The notes under the pieces are model-generated. The model was not told the DNA's origin. It searched no databases and saw nothing but the letters and a program-made list of their open reading frames with translations. This document shows, piece by piece, positions 1 to 4,698 of a DNA stretch of 5,745 nt. Source of the stretch: CAZOKN01 sp964580525 (GTDB lineage: Bacteria > Pseudomonadota > Alphaproteobacteria > Rickettsiales > UBA6187). The DNA lies in contig CAZOKN010000070.1 in NCBI GenBank assembly GCA_964580525.1, forward strand, positions 1-5,745. The letters are read 5' to 3'. The position numbers were made by a program, and so were the translations under genes. Each line of letters opens with the position of its first letter. Positions within the stretch are counted from its first letter, which is position 1.

Positions 1-225
1 TTAAAAAATAAAAGTCCCAAAAAAGCTCTGGAAGCATGGTTGGAATCAAACGCCACAAAATTTGGCTTATCCACTCAAGCCATAGAAGAAATAGCAAAAG
101 TCGCTAATTGGAATACCAAGGGCGGCGCACCAACCACCCCTTCCATAGCGAATAATAAGCCTGAAAACATTGGCTATACCGTTAAAGAAGAAGATAAAGA
201 ACTGGATGATGTAATCCCTTTTTAA
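1..225 (+). CDS. 3' end of an unrecognised gene, SSB-like C-terminal tip
   Basis: The frame is open from the first base of the window, so this is the last 74 codons of a gene that begins upstream; the TTG at 40 is internal and not a convincing start. I do not recognise the family. The visible part has a helical, charged segment (about residues 5-35, including ALEAWLE and IEEIAKVANW). A low-complexity linker rich in G, A, P, T and N follows. The last dozen residues are acidic and end in LDDVIPF. That end closely resembles the conserved tip of bacterial single-stranded DNA-binding proteins (DDDIPF), which docks DNA replication and repair proteins. By inference the protein may be a DNA-metabolism protein of a phage or mobile element, such as an SSB, a recombinase or a primase-associated protein. 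The body of the protein is needed to tell. It ends 234 bases before alpA and is probably in a separate transcription unit. Confidence 0.75.
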   Translation, partial: LKNKSPKKALEAWLESNATKFGLSTQAIEEIAKVANWNTKGGAPTTPSIANNKPENIGYTVKEEDKELDDVIPF

Positions 226-305
226 TGAACCTACCCACCATTCTATATTAACTTAGCCAGGGGTTTTACGCGTTTTGCCGCATGGTTGACTTGTATTATT
301 TATCT

Positions 306-321
306 TGCAATAAAAATTGCA
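306..321. repeat. perfect inverted repeat TGCAAT-AAAA-ATTGCA
   Basis: Two 6-bp arms flank a four-base AAAA spacer. The core GCAAT/ATTGC is shared with the dyad at 353-371. It is a possible protein-binding site. There is no following T run, so it is not a terminator. Confidence 0.5.
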
Positions 322-352
322 GAAATATTCTCTGGTTAAAAGACTGATATAT

Positions 353-371
353 AGCAATTATTCTAATTGCT
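353..371. repeat. perfect 8-bp inverted repeat AGCAATTA-TTC-TAATTGCT
   Basis: Two 8-bp arms flank a three-base loop. Seven bases after the second arm is a run of seven T (379-385). It could therefore be a weak intrinsic terminator of the upstream partial gene, although the stem is AT-rich and the T run is not directly adjacent. Alternatively it is an operator for AlpA, the HTH protein or the integrase. The dyad itself is certain; its role is not. Confidence 0.55.
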
Positions 372-426
372 GGTTAGGTTTTTTTAACCTGCGTATCTAT
401 ACTTATACACCTTAGACTGAATAATA

Positions 427-454
427 TTACCTCATATTAACAAAATTGAGGTAA
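427..454. promoter_or_regulatory. inverted repeat covering the alpA ribosome binding site
   Basis: TTACCTCA (427-434) is the exact reverse complement of TGAGGTAA (447-454), with 12 bases between. The right arm contains the GAGG Shine-Dalgarno sequence (448-451), eight bases before the alpA ATG at 460. In mRNA this would form an 8-bp stem that hides the ribosome binding site. On DNA it would be a dyad with half-sites about two helical turns apart, fit for a dimeric repressor. Either way it suggests tight control of alpA. Confidence 0.6.
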
Positions 455-459
455 GACTT

Positions 460-669
460 ATGACAAATATAAAATCACTTCCAGAAACAGGCTTTTTGCG
501 TGTTCCTGAAATTATAAAACTTATTCCTATAGGCAAATCCACATGGTGGGCTGGTGTTAAATCAGGCCGCTTCCCAAAACCTGTTAAGTTATACTCTAAC
601 GTTTCAGCATGGCCTGTTGAACAAATTAGGGAGCTTATTGAATCTTTCAAAAATCAGGATTCGGAATAA
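460..669 (+). CDS. AlpA-family DNA-binding regulator (excisionase-like)
   Basis: This small 69-residue protein is built like the phage AlpA family, small winged-helix/HTH proteins that regulate integrase genes or help excision. The family pattern is plain. FLRVPEIIKLIPIGKST (about residues 12-28) forms the helix-turn-helix start. GRFPKPVKL (37-45) is the typical wing, and VSAWPVEQIRELI (48-60) holds the conserved tryptophan and last helix. Length is normal for the family. The start at 460 has a GAGG ribosome binding site eight bases upstream, lying inside an inverted repeat. It is the first gene of a tight three-gene run with an HTH/zinc-ribbon protein (six bases downstream) and a tyrosine recombinase. 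It therefore probably controls integration and excision of the element. By analogy it is a DNA-binding activator or directionality factor; which one cannot be told from sequence. Confidence 0.9.
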   Translation: MTNIKSLPETGFLRVPEIIKLIPIGKSTWWAGVKSGRFPKPVKLYSNVSAWPVEQIRELIESFKNQDSE

Positions 670-675
670 GCAAGC

Positions 676-1122
676 ATGGCTAAAAAATACCGCCGCAATC
701 ATAATCTGAAATCTATTAGTTCCAATCGCTCATATACCATAAAAGAAGCGGCGGAAAAAATGGGTGTGCAGATTAAAACCGTCTATGCATGGATAAAAAA
801 AGGCTTGCTTGTAATTGAAGGCAGTTCGCCGGAGCGGTTGCATGGCAGTGATATTATTGCATTTCACAAAAAACAAAGGGAATCGCAAAAGCGACCTTGT
901 AAAGATGATGAGATGTATTGCTGTTCCTGCAAAAAACCAAGGAGGGTAGCAAATCATGAGATAACGATAGAATACCGAACTACCAAAAAAATCAATTTTA
1001 AGGGTGAATGTGAGGTTTGCAATTGTCGTATGAATCGTACAATTCCGCCTGAAAAATTGGAATATTTTAAACAGGAATTTCGCAGCCACAAGGGGCAGCA
1101 ATTTATACTAAAGGGTATTTAA
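676..1122 (+). CDS. helix-turn-helix protein with C-terminal four-cysteine zinc ribbon
   Basis: This 148-residue basic protein has two parts. Residues about 18-45 form a MerR/excisionase-type helix-turn-helix: YTIKEAAEKMGV is the first helix and QIKTVYAWIKKGL the recognition helix. A basic linker follows. Residues about 80-120 carry paired cysteines C82-x-x-C85 and C112-x-x-C115, the usual arrangement of a zinc ribbon, with extra cysteines at 83 and 117. Proteins of this build are often found beside tyrosine recombinases in proteobacterial elements, but I know of no established function. By context it is a DNA-binding partner or regulator of the integrase. The ATG at 676 is six bases after the alpA stop and in the same frame. 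The ribosome binding site is weak (GGA at 663-665), so translation is probably coupled to alpA. Forty bases separate it from the integrase start. Confidence 0.85.
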   Translation: MAKKYRRNHNLKSISSNRSYTIKEAAEKMGVQIKTVYAWIKKGLLVIEGSSPERLHGSDIIAFHKKQRESQKRPCKDDEMYCCSCKKPRRVANHEITIEYRTTKKINFKGECEVCNCRMNRTIPPEKLEYFKQEFRSHKGQQFILKGI

Positions 1123-1127
1123 TAATC

Positions 1128-1142
1128 TACCGTGAAACGGTA
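1128..1142 (+). promoter_or_regulatory. perfect hairpin TACCGT-GAA-ACGGTA before the integrase
   Basis: Six-bp arms flank a three-base GAA loop. The element sits between the stop of the HTH gene (1120-1122) and the integrase ribosome binding site (1150-1154). There is no following T run, so it is not an intrinsic terminator. It may tune integrase translation or mRNA processing, or be a DNA site for a regulator of the operon. Confidence 0.5.
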
Positions 1143-1149
1143 TAAAATA

Positions 1150-1154
1150 AAGGA
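1150..1154 (+). promoter_or_regulatory. ribosome binding site that sets the integrase start
   Basis: AAGGA lies seven bases before the ATG at 1162. The only upstream in-frame start candidate, GTG at 1132, lies inside the 1128-1142 hairpin and has no purine-rich sequence before it. The ATG is therefore preferred. Confidence 0.7.
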
Positions 1155-1161
1155 TAAGAAA

Positions 1162-2247
1162 ATGACTAAAAAATATAATAACAAAAATGAGATACTTAAA
1201 TCTAGATATTTTGACTTCTTAAAAGATGCAAAACAACGCAGTGAAAGTACAATTAACGCTGCCGCAAAAGCTTTGCTTCGCTACGAAACTTTCCATAATT
1301 TTGAGGATTTGGAAAAGCTAACCAGCGATAAGGCCAAAAATTTTACTAACGCCCTTTTGAAGGAAAAAAGTAAGGCAAAAGGAATATTGCTATCAAAATC
1401 AACCATCCTGCATACAGTAAACCCCTTGAAGGATTTTTTCACATGGTTGCACCAAGAACAGGGCTTTAAGAAAAAGATAAAACTCAATGATATTAAATAT
1501 TTCAACCTTTCAAAAAGGAATATGAGAGAGGCCAGACTCACCGAAAACAGGCCAGTTCCAACTATTGAAATAATAAGGGATGTTATAAGTTCTATAAGTA
1601 TAGAAAGTGATATTGACCGTCGCAATCAGGCATTAATCGCATTCATGTTATTAACTGGTGTGCGTGATGGTGCGCTGATAAGCCTCAAAATCAGTGATGT
1701 TGATATTGGCAGGAAGCTGGTTAAGCAATACCCAAAAAATGGCGTTGATACTAAAGATGATAAGTCGATAGACACTTACTTTTTTCCTGTTGGCAATGAT
1801 ATTGAAAAAATCGTTATCGACTGGATACGCTATTTACTGGAAGTGAAGCACTGCGATATTTCCGCACCATTATTTCCCAAAACAGAAATTGGGCTGGATG
1901 CAGAACACTCATTTACTAATCTGGGATTATCAACAGAACACTGGCAATCCGCCACTCCTGTTATAACTATCATGAAGAAATGCTTTGCGGATGCTGGGTA
2001 TGATTACTACCACCCTCATAGCTTTAGAAAAACAATTGTCCGGCTGGGTGAGCAGGTTTGCCGCACGCCGGAAGAATTCAAAGCCTGGAGTCAAAATATA
2101 GGCCATGAAAGCCCACTGACAACTTTTACTAGCTATGGTTATGTTGATGTACATAGGCAGGGAGAAGTTATTCTGGGATTGGGGAAAAGTGAAACAAAGG
2201 AGAAAAAGCTGGATAGGCTGATAAATCTATTGGAGCAAAGTCTGTAA
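1162..2247 (+). CDS. tyrosine recombinase / phage-type integrase
   Basis: This 361-residue site-specific recombinase cuts and rejoins DNA at att sites through a 3'-phosphotyrosine bond. The N-terminal half (about residues 10-120) is the helical core-binding domain. The C-terminal half carries the catalytic set: R168 in LLTGVRDGALISL, H286 and R289 in the HSFR box, H315 in NIGHES, and the nucleophile most likely Y325 in TSYGY (Y327 is close by). The GHES-LTTFTSYG ending is typical of one branch of proteobacterial integrases. All key residues are present and length is normal, so it is probably active. The ATG at 1162 is chosen because AAGGA lies seven bases upstream; a GTG at 1132 would add ten residues. 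It is the last gene of the alpA-HTH-int operon. Its own att site may lie in the dyad-rich non-coding stretch just downstream or upstream of alpA, but no duplicated core can be seen in this window. Confidence 0.97.
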   Translation: MTKKYNNKNEILKSRYFDFLKDAKQRSESTINAAAKALLRYETFHNFEDLEKLTSDKAKNFTNALLKEKSKAKGILLSKSTILHTVNPLKDFFTWLHQEQGFKKKIKLNDIKYFNLSKRNMREARLTENRPVPTIEIIRDVISSISIESDIDRRNQALIAFMLLTGVRDGALISLKISDVDIGRKLVKQYPKNGVDTKDDKSIDTYFFPVGNDIEKIVIDWIRYLLEVKHCDISAPLFPKTEIGLDAEHSFTNLGLSTEHWQSATPVITIMKKCFADAGYDYYHPHSFRKTIVRLGEQVCRTPEEFKAWSQNIGHESPLTTFTSYGYVDVHRQGEVILGLGKSETKEKKLDRLINLLEQSL

Positions 2248-2289
2248 ATAATAAGTACAAAAAATACTGTATACGCTCTTAATGCGGCG

Positions 2290-2303
2290 GCCTATAAATA
2301 GGC
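2290..2303. repeat. near-palindrome GCCTAT-AA-ATAGGC
   Basis: Six-bp arms flank a two-base centre, 43 bases after the integrase stop. It is too tight for a good RNA hairpin and fits better as a protein-binding or recombination site. The role is inferred only from its place beside the integrase. Confidence 0.4.
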
Positions 2304-2317
2304 ACTGTATTTCTATT

Positions 2318-2338
2318 TAGTATAAAATTATTATACTA
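2318..2338. repeat. perfect 8-bp inverted repeat TAGTATAA-AATTA-TTATACTA
   Basis: Eight-bp arms flank a five-base loop. They contain -10-like sequences on both strands (TATACT at 2332-2337 on plus, and the mirrored TATACT on minus). There is no T run after it on the plus strand, so it is a poor terminator. It could be an operator overlapping the lipoprotein promoter or part of an attachment site. No good -35 was found. Confidence 0.45.
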
Positions 2339-2413
2339 GTGTAAAAATACAAGTTCACAAAAAGGCAGCCATCATTTAATAATGCTAAGTCTATTTAAAT
2401 TAAAGGCAAAATT

Positions 2414-3037
2414 ATGCATAAAAAATTATATTATACCGCTCTGCTTTGTAGCGCATTGTTTACAATAAGCTCATGTGCAAAACGGGTGCCTAATACGCAG
2501 AGCTTTGCAGAAGTTACGAATAGATTAACAGTAGGTAGTTTTTCAATCCTTCCACCTGAACCAACGGGTTGGTATCACGTTGGAAATTATGGTAATAGAG
2601 AAGGGAAAATTATTGGGGCTATTATAAAAAAGGGTAACTCTGACAAAAGTTATATTGTTAGCCTTACCGCCAGAACTGCAAAAGAGATAAAAGATTCAGC
2701 GCACTTAGATTCTATTGACTCAGACAGCTCTTTTAAGAAAGCGATTGAGTCTGGGATGGTGGCAGATAAGTCTGAATTTGTTAGGGTTAAAAATCTAAAA
2801 GAATCCATTTCAGTAAAACACCTAAAGGGAACTGTTTGTATATACCGGGATATCCTAGGGCACGATACAGAACATCAAAATGCTGAAACGCATGTGTTGG
2901 GTTACACTTGTAAGAACCCTAATAATCCTGATAAGATTGTTGATGTTTCAGATTCTATACGCAGCATTGAACCCATTCCTAACAATGAAACAGAGAAGCT
3001 ATTAGAAAAAGTCATGAGTACATTAGTCTTTGATTAG
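2414..3037 (+). CDS. predicted lipoprotein of unknown function
   Basis: This 207-residue protein has a clear lipoprotein signal peptide: basic MHKK, a hydrophobic stretch (about residues 5-18) and the lipobox ISSC with C21 as the lipidated cysteine. The next residue is alanine, not aspartate, so in a Gram-negative cell the outer membrane is the likely place. The mature part is soluble, with no further membrane segment. It has only two other cysteines (C142 and C166), which could form a disulfide. I recognise no domain. The start at 2414 has AAAGG seven bases upstream, and an in-frame TAA at 2396-2398 rules out a longer form. It stands alone between the integrase and the type III restriction genes, with 166 bases before it and 141 after it, and so probably has its own promoter. 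It may be cargo of the element or a host gene at the boundary; nothing links it to restriction. Confidence 0.85.
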   Translation: MHKKLYYTALLCSALFTISSCAKRVPNTQSFAEVTNRLTVGSFSILPPEPTGWYHVGNYGNREGKIIGAIIKKGNSDKSYIVSLTARTAKEIKDSAHLDSIDSDSSFKKAIESGMVADKSEFVRVKNLKESISVKHLKGTVCIYRDILGHDTEHQNAETHVLGYTCKNPNNPDKIVDVSDSIRSIEPIPNNETEKLLEKVMSTLVFD

Positions 3038-3163
3038 TGTTAAGTTAATAGCCTTTTAAAATGATACAGCAGGAAATTGTACTCTCTATAGCGATAAACT
3101 GATTGCAAAAGCAATAAAAACTACAAATTAATTTCGGGTTGTATATGCTGGCATCTTTAATAA

Positions 3164-3169
3164 TATAAT
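3164..3169 (+). promoter_or_regulatory. TATAAT -10 box of mod, likely leaderless start
   Basis: A perfect TATAAT lies nine bases before the mod ATG (3179). A TTGTAT at 3139-3144 is a possible -35, though the 19-base spacer is long. Transcription would begin at about 3176-3179, at or next to the start codon, giving a leaderless mRNA. This fits the lack of any Shine-Dalgarno sequence before mod. Confidence 0.45.
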
Positions 3170-3178
3170 TACTGAAAT

Positions 3179-4696
3179 ATGCCCATACTAAATTGGTTAG
3201 ATAGAGAAAAGGACGTTAAGGCGGCGGATAATGTGCCGTATCGGTTGCTTGAGCAGGTTGATAGCTTAAGTTATGGCGATGCGGCAAGCCCAAACATGCT
3301 TATTCAGGGGGATAATCTGGAGGCACTAAAGGCATTGCTTCCATATTATGCGGGGCAAGTGAAGTGTATCTATATTGACCCGCCGTATAATACTGGTTCA
3401 GCCTTTGAGCATTATGATGACAATCTGGAGCATTCTACATGGCTTTCAATTATGTACCCACGGCTTGAGCTGCTGAGGGATTTGTTGGCGGAGGATGGTA
3501 GTATTTGGATAAACCTTGATGATAATGAAGCGCATTATTTGAAGGTTATTGCGGATGAAATTTTTGGTAGGAAGAACTTTGTTGCAAATATTTTATGGCA
3601 AAAAAGAACCTCCCCAGATATGCGTGCCACATTAGGTGCGGGACACGATCACATAATTGTTTTTGCAAAAGATCTTCAGACCTTTAAAAAAACTATAAAA
3701 CCTTTACCAAAAAATGAAAAACAACGGGCATCTTATAAAAATCCTGATAACGATAAGCGCGGCTCATGGGCTTCTGCAGATTATACAGCTCAAGGCTATA
3801 GACCAAATCAAATGTATCAAATCGTTACTCCAAGCGGAAAAATATATGAACCTCCAACGGGAAGATGCTGGAAAAATATAGAAACAGTTTTCTTGCAACT
3901 TAAAGAGGAAGGCCGTATATGGTTTGGAAAAGACGGCAAAGGAATTCCAAGAAAAAAAACTTATCTAGCCGAATCAGATGGACAAGTCGCTTGGACATGG
4001 TGGCAAAATAATGAAGTGGGTCATAATCAAGAAGCCAAAAAGGAAATTAATGAATTGTTTGGTGCTGATAATGCGTTTGATACACCTAAACCAGAACGTT
4101 TGTTAGAACGTATAATTTACTTAACCACCAATGAAAATGATTTAGTCCTCGACTCCTTCCTAGGCTCCGGCACAACCGCCGCAGTCGCTCACAAAATGGG
4201 AAGGCGATATATCGGTATCGAAATGGGTGAACATGCGAAAACCCATTGTGTGCCACGTTTGCAAAAAGTAGTAGATGGTGAACAAGGCGGTATATCAAAA
4301 GCGGTAAATTGGCAAGGCGGTGGCGGGTTTAAGTTTTATAAACTTGGCGAAGCGGTGTTTGATGCCGAAGGAAATATAAATAAAAACATTAAGTTCCCGT
4401 TCCTTGCCGCGCATGTTTGGTTTTCGGAAACCCTGGCCTCATTACAAAATCATTCCGGCAAAACCCCATTCTTAGGTGTGCATAACGATATTGCCTATTA
4501 CCTGTTATATAACGGAATTTTAGGTGATAAACGTCCTGATGGTGGCAATGTATTAACCTCAAAAATATTAGCAGGGTTAGAACCGCATAATGGCGCAAAA
4601 GTTATCTATGGCGAATCCTGCCGCCTCAGCCCTGCAAAGCTCAAAGCGGAAAACATCGTATTTAAACAAACTCCTTATGACATAAAGGCCAGATAG
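3179..4696 (+). CDS. mod: type III restriction-modification methyltransferase (Mod), beta class
   Basis: This 505-residue protein methylates DNA at the recognition site from S-adenosylmethionine and supplies sequence specificity to the Mod-Res complex. The N terminus (LNWLDRE, VPYRLLE, LIQGDNLEAL) is typical of type III Mod proteins. The catalytic motif IV DPPYNTG is at residues 67-73. The AdoMet-binding motif DSFLGSGTT follows at 325-333. This order, IV before I, marks the beta class, whose DPPY members make N6-methyladenine. The part between them (about 140-300) should be the target-recognition region. By my hand count its DNA is about 36% GC, against about 42-47% in the flanks, which suggests exchange of that part. 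The start is firm: an in-frame TGA lies two codons upstream and the next methionine is residue 40. No Shine-Dalgarno sequence is visible. The stop is two bases before res. The recognition site cannot be read from sequence. Confidence 0.97.
   Translation: MPILNWLDREKDVKAADNVPYRLLEQVDSLSYGDAASPNMLIQGDNLEALKALLPYYAGQVKCIYIDPPYNTGSAFEHYDDNLEHSTWLSIMYPRLELLRDLLAEDGSIWINLDDNEAHYLKVIADEIFGRKNFVANILWQKRTSPDMRATLGAGHDHIIVFAKDLQTFKKTIKPLPKNEKQRASYKNPDNDKRGSWASADYTAQGYRPNQMYQIVTPSGKIYEPPTGRCWKNIETVFLQLKEEGRIWFGKDGKGIPRKKTYLAESDGQVAWTWWQNNEVGHNQEAKKEINELFGADNAFDTPKPERLLERIIYLTTNENDLVLDSFLGSGTTAAVAHKMGRRYIGIEMGEHAKTHCVPRLQKVVDGEQGGISKAVNWQGGGGFKFYKLGEAVFDAEGNINKNIKFPFLAAHVWFSETLASLQNHSGKTPFLGVHNDIAYYLLYNGILGDKRPDGGNVLTSKILAGLEPHNGAKVIYGESCRLSPAKLKAENIVFKQTPYDIKAR
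4684..4688 (+). promoter_or_regulatory. ribosome binding site of res inside the mod 3' end
   Basis: AAAGG lies ten bases before the res ATG (4699) and within the last codons of mod. The spacing is a little long. Together with the two-base gap between genes it suggests translational coupling of Res to Mod. Confidence 0.55.
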
Positions 4697-4698
4697 CT

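Larger units (their letters stand above)
226..459. other. non-coding regulatory stretch before the alpA operon
   Basis: No credible gene is seen in these 234 bases; the longest plus-strand ATG frame I noticed (from 281) gives only about 21 residues. The stretch holds perfect inverted repeats at 306-321, 353-371 and 427-454, a small AGGTT/AACCT hairpin at 376-390, and two copies of CTGGTTA at 332-338 and 370-376. A TATACT at 398-403 is a fair -10 candidate for the alpA operon, but I see no good -35 at the normal distance. The density of dyads suggests an operator region, and possibly recombinase or excisionase arm sites. Confidence 0.6.

Noticed and set aside
40..225. A separate small gene starting at TTG 40
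   Set aside because: The same frame is open to the window edge and no ribosome binding site precedes the TTG, so this is the tail of a longer gene.
730..1101. Reverse-strand 123-residue frame opposite the HTH gene
   Set aside because: The F-rich translation is the complement of the lysine-rich HTH gene, which has clear domain motifs.
1132..1161. GTG at 1132 as the integrase start
   Set aside because: It lies inside a perfect hairpin with no ribosome binding site before it, whereas the ATG at 1162 has AAGGA at good spacing.
2318..2338. Intrinsic terminator after the integrase
   Set aside because: The stem is entirely weak apart from two G-C pairs and no T run follows on the plus strand, so it was listed only as an inverted repeat.
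3102..3115. ATTGC-AAAA-GCAAT dyad before mod as a regulatory site related to the alpA dyads
   Set aside because: The arms are only five bases and AT-rich. The likeness to 306-321 and 353-371 can easily be chance.
3952..3959. Run of eight A in mod as a phase-variation switch
   Set aside because: Slippage is possible, but eight A in AT-rich DNA coding for lysines is common. No longer simple repeat of the kind seen in known phase-variable mod genes is present.
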